A DNA stretch of 64,000 nucleotides from the NCBI RefSeq assembly GCF_014642875.1, contig NZ_BMJC01000005.1:434001-498000 (forward strand). Direction: 5' to 3'. Shown here piece after piece: positions 1 to 8,631 of this stretch; positions within the stretch are counted from its first letter, which is position 1; every line of letters begins with the position of its first letter. Origin of the DNA: Puia dinghuensis (GTDB lineage Bacteria; Bacteroidota; Bacteroidia; Chitinophagales; Chitinophagaceae). Made by a program: the position numbers and the translations under genes. The notes under the pieces are model-generated. The model was not told where the DNA came from. It did no database searches and saw only the letters and a program-made list of their open reading frames with translations.

Positions 1-509
1 TGCGACAACAGGTCCAATACTTCTATCTCCCGCCGGGTCAGCATCACCTCCGGCTCTCCCTTCGATGGTTTCTCTGCCTGCGCATAATCATTCAGAATGG
101 AAGTCTGCACCTCATCACTAAAATAAAACCCGCCCTCCGCCACTTTCTTAATCGCATTCACCAGCTCCTGGCGGGTCGAATTCTTCAGCACATACCCCGC
201 CACCCCAATCTGCAACAGCCGGTTGATGATCTCCTTTTCATCATAGGTCGTAAGAATGATGATCTTCACTTCCGGCCGCTCCTCTTTTAACAACCGGGTC
301 GTTTCGATCCCATCCAGTTCCGGCATATTAATGTCCAGCAGGCAGATATCAAAAGGATGACGCCGCACAAGCTCCAGCACCTGTCTGCCGTTGTGGGCGG
401 TGGCCTCTATCGAAAAACTACTCTCTTCCTGCAACAACGCCACCAGGCCGTCCAGCACTACTTTGTGATCATCCGCGATCAATAATCGTATGGTTCTATC
501 AGTTATCAT
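1..509 (-). CDS. NarL/LuxR-family response regulator (partial, 3' end outside window)
   Basis: Cytoplasmic two-component response regulator whose C-terminus runs off the left edge. The 169 visible residues hold a receiver domain: acidic pair D13-D14, phosphoacceptor D59 within LLDINMPELDG, and a conserved K near residue 109 (GYVLKNS). They stop just inside the LuxR-type helix-turn-helix (LTRREIEVLDLLS). The ATG lies two bases after the TGA of the upstream sensor kinase, so the two are surely co-transcribed and probably translationally coupled; the kinase is the likely partner. Targets cannot be read from the sequence. Family assignment is firm; only the DNA-binding half is missing. Confidence 0.93.
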   Translation of the reverse strand, partial: MITDRTIRLLIADDHKVVLDGLVALLQEESSFSIEATAHNGRQVLELVRRHPFDICLLDINMPELDGIETTRLLKEERPEVKIIILTTYDEKEIINRLLQIGVAGYVLKNSTRQELVNAIKKVAEGGFYFSDEVQTSILNDYAQAEKPSKGEPEVMLTRREIEVLDLLS

Positions 510-511
510 TT

Positions 512-2335
512 TCAACAAGGTATTTCTATTAATACGGTCGTTCCGGTCCCCTCTTTCGAATCGATCTCCATCGTTCCCTTCAGATAGCCCACCCGACTCC
601 GAATATTCCCCAATCCCATTCCCTTCCCCGGCCCCGAACCCTGCGCAGCCCCCAGCCCGACCCCATCATCTTCCACAATAATATTGATATACGCCGGATA
701 CTTTATCATCTGGACGGTCAGCAAACTCGCACCCGCATGCTTGATCACATTGTTCACCAGCTCCAGCAAAATTCGGTATACGCTGATCTCCACCTCCTCG
801 GGCAGCCGCTCTTCAAAACCATAAAAGCTATAGCTTACCTTCAATCCCGACGGGTTTGCCAGCGAATCCAACAACCCTTTCATGGCAGCAGGCAAACCTA
901 TCTTCGACAGACCCGCAGGCATGATATTATGAGCGACATTCCGCAGCTCGGCCGAAACCTCATCCAGCAACTTCAAACTGGTCCTGTATCGCGGTACCTG
1001 ATCGGAACGAAGAAAGCCCTCATCCAATGCTGAGAGGTTGAGCTTGGCCGCCGAAAGCAACGACCCCAACGTATCATGGATATCCTGCGCTATCCGCTTC
1101 CGCTCGTTCTCCTGGGCCATGATGACAGCGCCAAAAAGATCGTTCCGCTGCCGGCTCAGCTTTACTTCATAATCCGCCCGCTGCTTCAGGCGTCGCCTGT
1201 TATACAACAACAGGATAAAAGCGACGAGGAAAACGAAGGAAACCAAAAGTATATTCTTCCAGAGACGCTGCCGGGCCAGCAACTCCTTTTGCAGCGCGAT
1301 CTCTTTATCCTTCCTGTCCGCCGCATAACGCTCGTGTATCTCCGCAATCTCCTGCCGGCTCCGGTCATTGATGATCGAATCCTTCAACGCCGCATACAGT
1401 TTATAATAAAAAAAAGCACTGTCATACCGGTGCTGCCGGGCATAAATGTCAGCCAGCGAACACCAGGCATCCTGCACATCTTCCCGGTGCCTGATCCGCA
1501 GGGCAATGGCCAGCCCACGGCGCGTCATGTTCACCGCGCGCGGGAAATCACCCAGGCCTTTGTAGATATCCCCGGCATTGATATAGTAGAGCGCCCGGTC
1601 GTATTCATTGTACCAGGGGGCCGTTTCAATATCCTTCAACGTCTTTTCGGAAAAGATCAGCGCCTCTCTATAATTCTGCATCCCCTTGTACACCTGGCTT
1701 ATCCTGTACGCAGTATGCACCACCCTTTCCGTAGCTCGGAGATACGCATACAGGTCATAGGCCTTGAAAAGGGAGGCCAGCGCCTCGCCAAAGTGATTCC
1801 CTTCGGCTTTCAGCTCCCCGATGCTGGAATAGGCATCGGCCATCAGTAAGCTGTCCTTCGCCTTCGCCGACAGGTCGAGGCATAAGGCATAGTAAGCTCC
1901 TGACTCGTGGATATTGCTCTGCCGGCTGTAAATAAACCCGATCGTATTATAGGACTTCGCCATCTGCAAGGAGTCGCGTCGCTCTTCGGCCAGCGCAAGC
2001 TCCTCGGTAGCCGCCTTCATCGCTGCGGGGTAATCGCCTAAATAGAAATAGATGTTCAGGACTGTCGCATAATCCGTCAGCATTCGCCTATAGGAATGGG
2101 CCGCCGCATCGAGCGCAAGCGCCTGCCGGTAATGGGCAAGCGCCGTGGAGTAGTCCCTTTTATCTTCTTGTGCCCGCACCCCCAGTGCATACAGGCATCT
2201 GGCTCGTTGACTGTCGGTAGTGGCATGCTCCAGCGCCGCTCTCAACGAATCATCCCGGCCCTGGGAAGAACACACCGCTGTGCCCAGGAACAAACCCAGG
2301 CATACCACAAACGTAATCCTGCTTTGGTACGACAT
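512..2335 (-). CDS. TPR-containing sensor histidine kinase (HisKA_3/NarX type)
   Basis: Membrane sensor kinase of 607 residues. It has an N-terminal signal peptide, a long periplasmic stretch of about 330 residues built of TPR-like repeats (for example DYPAAMKAATEELALAEE), one membrane span near 361-378, and a cytoplasmic HisKA_3 domain with phosphoacceptor H420 in RIAQDIHDTLG. An HATPase_c domain follows with the N-box ELVNNVIKHAGA and glycine boxes DDGVGLG and GMGLGNIRSRV. The ATG at 2335 was chosen because it begins a normal signal peptide; the open frame continues upstream but would overlap the divergent aminopeptidase start. It is followed by the response regulator with a 2-base gap. This architecture is common in Bacteroidota; the signal is unknown. 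Confidence 0.92.
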   Translation of the reverse strand: MSYQSRITFVVCLGLFLGTAVCSSQGRDDSLRAALEHATTDSQRARCLYALGVRAQEDKRDYSTALAHYRQALALDAAAHSYRRMLTDYATVLNIYFYLGDYPAAMKAATEELALAEERRDSLQMAKSYNTIGFIYSRQSNIHESGAYYALCLDLSAKAKDSLLMADAYSSIGELKAEGNHFGEALASLFKAYDLYAYLRATERVVHTAYRISQVYKGMQNYREALIFSEKTLKDIETAPWYNEYDRALYYINAGDIYKGLGDFPRAVNMTRRGLAIALRIRHREDVQDAWCSLADIYARQHRYDSAFFYYKLYAALKDSIINDRSRQEIAEIHERYAADRKDKEIALQKELLARQRLWKNILLVSFVFLVAFILLLYNRRRLKQRADYEVKLSRQRNDLFGAVIMAQENERKRIAQDIHDTLGSLLSAAKLNLSALDEGFLRSDQVPRYRTSLKLLDEVSAELRNVAHNIMPAGLSKIGLPAAMKGLLDSLANPSGLKVSYSFYGFEERLPEEVEISVYRILLELVNNVIKHAGASLLTVQMIKYPAYINIIVEDDGVGLGAAQGSGPGKGMGLGNIRSRVGYLKGTMEIDSKEGTGTTVLIEIPC

Positions 2336-2465
2336 CAGGTCATTAAGATAACAAAAAACACCAGAATATCCTCGCCAGGTACACCCGCCAGGGCGCCATA
2401 CCATATACCCGGCATTTCCGCATACCGGGATTTTGGTATAACTTTCCTGGTCTAAATGACTCCCG

Positions 2466-4052
2466 ATGCGCCGACATTTCATCCGTCTTACCCTCGTCTT
2501 CCTCCTGGTTCTCCCTTGCTGGCTGTACGCACAACCATACAACCCGGCCATCGACGTACAGCACTATGAATTCTCGCTCACACTCAGCGACAGCACCAAC
2601 AATATCCACGGCGAAGCAGCGATCACGCTCACCTTCAGGGAGAATATCCCCGAATTTGCCCTCGACCTCACCCGCCGCAACAGCGAAGGAAAGGGCATGA
2701 CCGTCACAACTATCAAAGAAGGCAATACTCCGATTCGCTTCACCCAGCAAAGCGAGCAGCTGATCATCCATACCCCGGGCGCTCCCGGCGGGCAGCATAC
2801 TTATAAGATCAAATACGAAGGTATTCCCGCCGACGGGCTCATCATCTCGCTTAATAAGTTTGGCAGCCGCGGCTTCTTTGGCGACAACTGGCCAAACCGT
2901 GCCCACAACTGGCTGCCCTGCGTCGACCATCCATCCGACAAGGCAACCGTCTCTTTCAACATCACGGCTCCTGATCACTATACGGTAGTAGCCAACGGCG
3001 AGCTTGCAGGCGAGCAACCCCTCCCCGGTCATCGTAAACTTACCCGCTGGAAAGAATCCCAACCCCTCTCGCCAAAGGTGATGGTCATCGGTGTAGCCGA
3101 CTTCGCCGTCGATCATCCCGGCGACGCCATGGGTGTACCCGTTTGGAACTATGTCTATAAGGAGAACAAAGACCGGGGTTTTCACAGCTACGCCTACGCG
3201 CTGGAAATCCTGCCATTTTACATCAGCCACATCGGCCCCTATCCCTTCGAGAAATGCGGCAACGTCCAATCAAAGACGCGCTTTGGCGGACTGGAGAATG
3301 CCAGCGCCATCTTCTACTACGAGGGATCGGTAGGCGCCTCGGACATCGAGTCCCTCATGGCGCACGAGATCGCCCACCAGTGGTTTGGTGACGCCGCCAC
3401 CGAGACTCAATGGAAACACCTCTGGTTGAGTGAAGGCTTCGCCACCTATATGACCCTCTGCTATCTGGAAAATAAATATGGCGCCGACACGTTGAAAAGC
3501 AGTCTCCGGCTCGATCGCCAAAAGGTCATCGACTTCGAGGATCAACGGCTCACCCCCATCGTCGACACCACGGTGAAGAGCGATTACATGCAGCTGCTCA
3601 ACCCCAACAACTATGAAAAAGGCGGCTGGGTCCTCCACATGCTGCGCCGCACCATCGGCGACAGCGCTTTCTGGAAAGGCATTTCCACCTATTATGCCAC
3701 CTATCGCAATACCAACGCATCCAGCGCCGACTTCGAGCAGGTAATGGAATCCGTCAGCGGCAGGGACCTCCACGGCTTCTTCCATCAATGGCTGGAAACC
3801 CCCGGTCATCCCCGGCTCACCATCGCATGGAAATATGATGCCGGTAAAAAAGCAGTGATCATCGACGTTACCCAACAGGGTGGCTACCTCTTTACCTTCC
3901 CGCTCGAATACTCCCTCGACGGCGTCCTCCAACATATCGACATCCACGACAAGACCACCCACGTCGAAATACCCTTCCCCGAAAAACCCGCCAGCCTCAT
4001 CCCCGACCCAAACACCAATCTCCTGGCAACCTTCGAAGTCATTCATTCCTAA
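2466..4052 (+). CDS. M1 family metallopeptidase (aminopeptidase N-like), secreted
   Basis: Zinc aminopeptidase predicted to remove N-terminal residues from peptides outside the cytoplasm. A signal peptide ends at about residue 23 (LLVLPCWLYAQ). The catalytic site is complete: HEIAH at 300-304, with the third zinc ligand E323 in LWLSEGFATYM, the HExxH-18-E spacing of gluzincins. The exopeptidase motif GxMEN appears as GGLEN about 20 residues upstream. At 528 residues it holds the N-terminal beta domain and catalytic domain but lacks the long C-terminal helical domain of E. coli PepN. It is divergent from the kinase and its 3' end overlaps the opposing FtsX gene by 14 bp. Confidence 0.93.
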   Translation: MRRHFIRLTLVFLLVLPCWLYAQPYNPAIDVQHYEFSLTLSDSTNNIHGEAAITLTFRENIPEFALDLTRRNSEGKGMTVTTIKEGNTPIRFTQQSEQLIIHTPGAPGGQHTYKIKYEGIPADGLIISLNKFGSRGFFGDNWPNRAHNWLPCVDHPSDKATVSFNITAPDHYTVVANGELAGEQPLPGHRKLTRWKESQPLSPKVMVIGVADFAVDHPGDAMGVPVWNYVYKENKDRGFHSYAYALEILPFYISHIGPYPFEKCGNVQSKTRFGGLENASAIFYYEGSVGASDIESLMAHEIAHQWFGDAATETQWKHLWLSEGFATYMTLCYLENKYGADTLKSSLRLDRQKVIDFEDQRLTPIVDTTVKSDYMQLLNPNNYEKGGWVLHMLRRTIGDSAFWKGISTYYATYRNTNASSADFEQVMESVSGRDLHGFFHQWLETPGHPRLTIAWKYDAGKKAVIIDVTQQGGYLFTFPLEYSLDGVLQHIDIHDKTTHVEIPFPEKPASLIPDPNTNLLATFEVIHS

Positions 4053-6474
4053 GACTCCTCACCGGACTCACCCTGGCGGCCCTGAGTCCCTGCATCCCCA
4101 CCGTCAAAAAAGCAATCCCCACTGCAAGCAACCCGGCAGCAGCGAAGAACCACCAGCTAAGCGTGATGCGATAAGCAAAATCATGCAACCACCGGTTCAT
4201 CGTCCACCATGCAAACGGTATGGAAATCAACAAGGCAAGCACGGCCAGCCGGAGAAAATCGCTGAACAACAACACCACCACGCTGGCGACAGAGGCGCCC
4301 AACACCTTCCGGATACCGATCTCCCGCGTCCGCTGCGTCGCCATGAACGCCGCCAGAGCGAACAGCCCGGTGCAGGAAATAAAGATCGCGATCAGCGCAA
4401 AATAACGCACCAGTCGGCTCAGGTTCTCCTGCACATTGTACAGCGCGTTGATATTCTCATCAAGAAAACTATATTCAAACATTCGTTCCGGAAAATATCG
4501 ATCCCACAGCCGGTGGATCTCCCCAATCGTCTCCGGCAAATGATCCGGTCTAACCCGAACGGCAAATGTGGTAAATCTCGGCACATTCACATCCAGTATC
4601 AACGGTTGCTGGGGCCGGTCGAGGCGGCCGAAATTGAAGTCCTTTATTACCCCGATGACGTGCCCCTTCTTCCCGTCCTCCATGCTGCCGCGGATCATTG
4701 TCTTCCCGATGGCGTCCCCCGCGCTCTTCCAGCCAAAGGTCCGCACCGCAGATTCGTTGATCACAAACGCCTGCAGATGATCCGTACCGGTCGCCTTCGA
4801 AAAATCCCGCCCTGCTACAAGCGGCGCCCCGAGGGTCGGAATAAAATCATAATCCACCGATGCCCAGGGGATAAAAATATTATCCTTCTCTGTATGGCCT
4901 TCGGGGATGACAAGACCGCTCACAAAAAAATCCCCCGGTAACACCGAAGAAAGGGTGACGGCCCGAATAGCGGTATTGGCCCGCAGGTCGTTCTCAAAAG
5001 CTTTCATCCTGGCGCGTAAAGGGCCGTCCACCCCGCTGTTGATCAGCGAAGGGTTCTTGCCGAACAAAGGCAGCACCACCAGCTGCTCCTTATCAAATCC
5101 AAGCGGTTTGTTCCGCAGATAGCTCAGCTGCCGTTGGATCACGATCGCGCCGGTGACCAGCGCAATAGCGATCACAAACTGTGTGACGATCAGCGACTGC
5201 CGGATACGATTGCCGCTGATCCGGTTGTCCCCCGGCTGTCCTTTCAACAAGGCGGTGAGGCGCATCCGGGTGATAAACACCGCCGGATAGATCCCCGCCA
5301 GAAGCCCGCTCCCCAATAACAATCCCGCAAATACCAGCAGAACGCTTACCCGCAACAACACATCCGGCTGCAGGGATTTACCCGTAACGGTATTCAGCAA
5401 GCTCAGCCCTGGCAGCGTCAGCAGCAGGGCCACGACAAAGGCGATGCCACTCAGCAAAAGACCCTCACCCAGGAACTGCAACAGCAATTGGCGGCTGTCG
5501 GCCCCGGACACCTTCCGGACCCCGATCTCCGCTATCCGCGTCAGCGACTGCGCATTCGACAAATTGATAAAATTGATATTGGCCATCAGCAAGATCAGGA
5601 AAGCTATCGCCGAGAAAATATAGATATAGGTAATGCTGTTGGTACTGGGATTACCCTCCACCCCCGAAGCATGCAAATGCATCGCTGCAAGCGGCTGCAG
5701 GGAGAAGAAATAGGATTTTTTCAGGCGTTCGTCGCCATATCGCTGGGTCAGCTGTTCAACGGTAGCCTCCGCGGCGGCCAGGGAGGCAGAGGGTTTTAGC
5801 AGAACATAAGTTTCGCAGGGGTTATACAACCAGTTGCTCCGCAGGAAGTCGGCAATTCCTTTGGGCTCTACGGTGTAAAGCGTTTCAAAGGAGATTAGTG
5901 CGTCAAAATGAATATCGGAATTGGCCGGCAATGCGTCGACAACACCCGTCACCCGCAATAGGGTGCCGTTTTCGTAGGTCATCGATCGGCCTATGACGTC
6001 CTGCCTGCCAAAATATTTCCGGGCCAGTTCCTTTGTCAGCACAATGGAATTGGGGGCTTTCAGATCGCCTCCCTGGATGGAGAATACGTTAAAAACTCCC
6101 TCATCCGCAAAATAGACCCGCGGCTCCTGGAATCGTTTCACCTCTCCTCCTTCCTTCACCTCCAGGATCCCGCTCCGATTATATAGGCGGCCTACGGCCG
6201 CCACCTGTGACACGTCTTTGGCTATCGCCGGCCCTACGGAATTTGCCGACCCCGCCATTACTCTCGTCTCCCCATCTCCATGCTTGACAAAGTTCACGCG
6301 ATAAATGTCACTATAATGCGGGCAGAAGGTATTATAGCTCAGCTCATCATTGATATAGATAAGGATGAGCATACAGCAGGCCATGCCGATGGCAAGACCC
6401 GAAAGCTTCACCAGTGACGCACTCTTGTGTCGCATCAGGCTTCGCCACGCCGTTTTTAAATAGCTTTTAAACAT
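4039..6474 (-). CDS. FtsX-like ABC transporter permease
   Basis: Inner-membrane permease of 811 residues. It starts with the Bacteroidota-typical MFKSYLKTAWRSLMRHK followed by a first span (residues about 20-42), then a MacB-like periplasmic domain. A first FtsX block of three spans lies near 280-410, followed by a second periplasmic domain and a second three-span FtsX block near 680-800, with the motif RTREIGIRKVLGAS before the last block. Proteins of this kind use ATP hydrolysis by a separate ATPase to drive periplasmic work or lipoprotein/peptide export, but no ATPase gene lies beside it. It is paralogous to the permease at 18657-21020. Substrate unknown. Confidence 0.93.
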   Translation of the reverse strand: MFKSYLKTAWRSLMRHKSASLVKLSGLAIGMACCMLILIYINDELSYNTFCPHYSDIYRVNFVKHGDGETRVMAGSANSVGPAIAKDVSQVAAVGRLYNRSGILEVKEGGEVKRFQEPRVYFADEGVFNVFSIQGGDLKAPNSIVLTKELARKYFGRQDVIGRSMTYENGTLLRVTGVVDALPANSDIHFDALISFETLYTVEPKGIADFLRSNWLYNPCETYVLLKPSASLAAAEATVEQLTQRYGDERLKKSYFFSLQPLAAMHLHASGVEGNPSTNSITYIYIFSAIAFLILLMANINFINLSNAQSLTRIAEIGVRKVSGADSRQLLLQFLGEGLLLSGIAFVVALLLTLPGLSLLNTVTGKSLQPDVLLRVSVLLVFAGLLLGSGLLAGIYPAVFITRMRLTALLKGQPGDNRISGNRIRQSLIVTQFVIAIALVTGAIVIQRQLSYLRNKPLGFDKEQLVVLPLFGKNPSLINSGVDGPLRARMKAFENDLRANTAIRAVTLSSVLPGDFFVSGLVIPEGHTEKDNIFIPWASVDYDFIPTLGAPLVAGRDFSKATGTDHLQAFVINESAVRTFGWKSAGDAIGKTMIRGSMEDGKKGHVIGVIKDFNFGRLDRPQQPLILDVNVPRFTTFAVRVRPDHLPETIGEIHRLWDRYFPERMFEYSFLDENINALYNVQENLSRLVRYFALIAIFISCTGLFALAAFMATQRTREIGIRKVLGASVASVVVLLFSDFLRLAVLALLISIPFAWWTMNRWLHDFAYRITLSWWFFAAAGLLAVGIAFLTVGMQGLRAARVSPVRSLRNE

Positions 6475-6492
6475 ATGGCAGAACGTGTTGAG

Positions 6493-7284
6493 TTACTTGG
6501 GAACAAACTTGGGGGCCATCCGCATCAATAACCGCGGCGCCAGCCGGTTCAGCACCAAAGCCATCTTTTCCGCTCCGGGCTTCCCGATATACGCTTCAAA
6601 CTTCCCCTTTTCAATCGCCCTGAACATCTTCATCGCCGCCTTGTCGGCTGACAGTCCCTTTTCGATATTCTGCGAAGCTTGTCCCAGCTTCGACCCATCC
6701 TTAGTGAGCGCATTCTGGGCAATGTTCGTCCGGATATAGCCAGGTGTCAGCAGGGTTACTTTGATATTCATCGGTGACACCTCTGCTCGCAGGCAATCGA
6801 AGAAGCCATGAAGGGCATGTTTCGCTGCGGCATAAGCGCTCCGCATCGGCGTCCCGATCTTTCCCATGACACTGCTCATGACGACAAAATGCCCGGTCTT
6901 GCGCTCGATAAAATGCGGCAACAGGGCCTTTGTCAGCGCGACGTAGCTAAAATAGTCCAGTTCCATCACCTGCCGTTGGACGGACAGTTCGGTATCCAGG
7001 ACAAGTCCCCGCTGGCTGACGCCTCCGTTGTGGATCAGGACATCTATGTGTCCAAAAGCGCCAAGGGCCTCTTTCACCCGCTCGTCGAAGGAAGCGATGT
7101 TCAGCAGGTCCATCGGCAGTACTCGTGTCTGGTCGGGATGTGCGCATTGCTGCTTCACCCTTTCTAATTCTTCCGTCCGCCGGCTGGATAACAGGAGCCT
7201 GGCCCCTGCGGCCGAATAAGCATAGGCGAGCGCTTCGCCGATCCCCGAGGAAGCGCCAGTGATCCAAACGACTTTGTTGTTCAT
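6493..7284 (-). CDS. SDR family NAD(P)-dependent oxidoreductase
   Basis: Classical short-chain dehydrogenase of 263 residues with a Rossmann fold. The cofactor loop TGASSGIG is at 9-16, a variant structural motif NGG sits at 86-88 where NNAG is usual, the catalytic Ser is at 137/138 in VVMSSVMG, and the YxxxK pair is Y151/K155. The start at 7284 gives the normal short N-terminus before the first beta strand; the open frame extends 12 codons upstream without homologous character. It is cytoplasmic and of the DltE/YqjQ-like type. The R37-R38 pair after the second strand hints at NADP(H). Substrate cannot be inferred. A strong hairpin separates it from the upstream gene. Confidence 0.9.
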   Translation of the reverse strand: MNNKVVWITGASSGIGEALAYAYSAAGARLLLSSRRTEELERVKQQCAHPDQTRVLPMDLLNIASFDERVKEALGAFGHIDVLIHNGGVSQRGLVLDTELSVQRQVMELDYFSYVALTKALLPHFIERKTGHFVVMSSVMGKIGTPMRSAYAAAKHALHGFFDCLRAEVSPMNIKVTLLTPGYIRTNIAQNALTKDGSKLGQASQNIEKGLSADKAAMKMFRAIEKGKFEAYIGKPGAEKMALVLNRLAPRLLMRMAPKFVPK

Positions 7285-7290
7285 GCAACA

Positions 7291-7341
7291 AAAATAAAGA
7301 AGCCGCCCGTGCCTGTGCAACGAAAGCGGCCTCTTTATTTT
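7291..7341 (-). terminator. Rho-independent terminator after the Gly/Tyr-rich secreted protein gene
   Basis: Arms of 16 bases (7291-7306 and 7326-7341) pair with one mismatch. In the minus-strand transcript the GC-rich core GGCCGC/GCGGCT is followed by TTCTTTATTTTTG. The other strand also carries an AT-rich tail, so it could work both ways. It lies 18 bases after the stop at 7360. Confidence 0.65.
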
Positions 7342-7359
7342 ATCAACAAACCCTAGGTA

Positions 7360-7908
7360 TTACCGTCCACCTGCCTGTGAAGACTTATCTTGGTATTCCG
7401 GACCGTCACCGGAAGAATTGTTATTGTTCTGTGGCTGATCATTCTGGTTCGGTTGGTTCGAATTGCCGTGATGATCATTGTAATTCCTTCTGCTCCGGTC
7501 GAAATAATCATGCCGTGCCTGGACGATAGCATTATCCCGATCCATTTTCAACTGGTTTATCTTATCTCTCTTTTCCCTATGCGTAAGCGCCTTATCATGC
7601 CTTACATCCTTGATCCGCTGAGAATAATCGTTCCGGATATCCTGTACCTGCAGCTCCAGCTGGTTGGGCATGGGGCCGTAACCGTAGTAATAGCCGGGAT
7701 ACGGTCCATACCAGGGGCCATACCAGCCATAACCCCAACCCCAATAGGGGTAGCCCCAACCGAATCCTACACCGTAATATGGGCGGGAAACAATGACAGT
7801 TCTGCCGCCGCCATAGTAATGTCCGCCGCCACCGACAAAATGGCCTCGCTGAGCCGAAGCGCCAAAGGCGAGGCTGAGCGAGAACAGTAAAATGAAAATC
7901 TTTTTCAT
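7360..7908 (-). CDS. Small secreted Gly/Tyr-rich protein of unknown function
   Basis: 182-residue exported protein. A clear signal peptide (MKKIFILLFSLSLAFGASA, cleaved before QRG) is followed by a glycine/tyrosine/tryptophan-rich segment at about 20-75 (GGGGHYYGGG, GYPYWGWGYGWYG). Then comes a charged helical segment at about 78-140 (LQVQDIRNDYSQRIKDVRHD, LTHREKRDKI) and an Asn/Gln-rich tail. The arrangement resembles small surface or periplasmic proteins seen in Bacteroidota; the charged segment could form a coiled coil. I do not recognise a named family. The start was placed at the signal peptide rather than the ATG 14 codons upstream. The A/T-rich region upstream is a plausible promoter, but I see no perfect consensus. 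Confidence 0.8.
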   Translation of the reverse strand: MKKIFILLFSLSLAFGASAQRGHFVGGGGHYYGGGRTVIVSRPYYGVGFGWGYPYWGWGYGWYGPWYGPYPGYYYGYGPMPNQLELQVQDIRNDYSQRIKDVRHDKALTHREKRDKINQLKMDRDNAIVQARHDYFDRSRRNYNDHHGNSNQPNQNDQPQNNNNSSGDGPEYQDKSSQAGGR

Positions 7909-8145
7909 ATCTCGAGTTTTTTTGTTTTTGTATCTACTGTAAGAAAGCAAATTTGGTACAAGGTTAAATCCCCAAATGCGTATATAACTAATCTATAACA
8001 ATCTATTTACCACTCAATAACGTAAAGTATTGTTAAAACCGCTGCGCTCAGCAACCTTTCGGCCTCCCCTCTGCCGCTCCCGTAATTTTTTTCCACGGCG
8101 TCAATAAATTAGCTAACTTTTATGTCCGCCAAACACACCATCGCC

Positions 8146-8625
8146 ATGGGAAAATACACGCTTAACATCAACGGAAAGAACATCTCCATCGAAGCCGACG
8201 AAAAAATGCCACTTCTCTGGGTCATCCGTGAAATCATCGGCCTCACAGGCACAAAATACGGCTGCGGCATCGCCCAATGCGGCGCCTGTACGGTGCTGCT
8301 CAACGGCAATCCCATCCGATCGTGCTCTATCCCCGCATCATCAGTGGCCGGCCAGCCCATCACTACTATCGAAGGGCTCTCCCCGGACAACTCCCACCCG
8401 GTGCAAAAAGCCTGGATCGATGAGCAGGTTCCCCAATGCGGCTACTGCCAAAGCGGCCAGATACTCGCCGCAGCAGCCCTGCTGCAAAAGCATCCACACC
8501 CCACCGACGACGATATCAATATGGCTATGCAGGGAAACCTCTGCCGCTGCGGCTGCTACACCCGCATCCGCAAAGCCATAAAAACAGCCGCAGCCTCCGC
8601 CAAACCAGCCTCCACACTCAACTAA
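8146..8625 (+). CDS. (2Fe-2S)-binding subunit of a molybdenum hydroxylase (isoquinoline 1-oxidoreductase alpha-like)
   Basis: Small electron-transfer subunit, 159 residues from the chosen ATG. The N-terminal ferredoxin-like domain carries one 2Fe-2S cluster (C40, C45, C48, C60). The C-terminal helical domain carries the second (C98, C101, C133, C135). It shuttles electrons from the molybdenum centre of the large subunit. The 8146 start matches the usual beginning of the family ([11 protein letters not shown]); an ATG at 8122 in the same frame would add eight residues, and a TAACTTTT box just before it argues weakly for the later start. There is no signal peptide: in this family the small subunit is thought to be carried across the membrane with the Tat-exported large one. 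It is followed six bases later by the large subunit. Confidence 0.92.
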   Translation: MGKYTLNINGKNISIEADEKMPLLWVIREIIGLTGTKYGCGIAQCGACTVLLNGNPIRSCSIPASSVAGQPITTIEGLSPDNSHPVQKAWIDEQVPQCGYCQSGQILAAAALLQKHPHPTDDDINMAMQGNLCRCGCYTRIRKAIKTAAASAKPASTLN

Positions 8626-8631
8626 CCAACC

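Noticed and set aside
2336-2551. 72-residue N-terminal extension of the TPR histidine kinase
   Set aside because: It would overlap the divergent aminopeptidase gene and precede a good signal peptide; the extension has no export features.
8114-8121. TAACTTTT box as promoter of the molybdenum hydroxylase
   Set aside because: No -33 element at the right distance; kept only as weak support for the later start codon.
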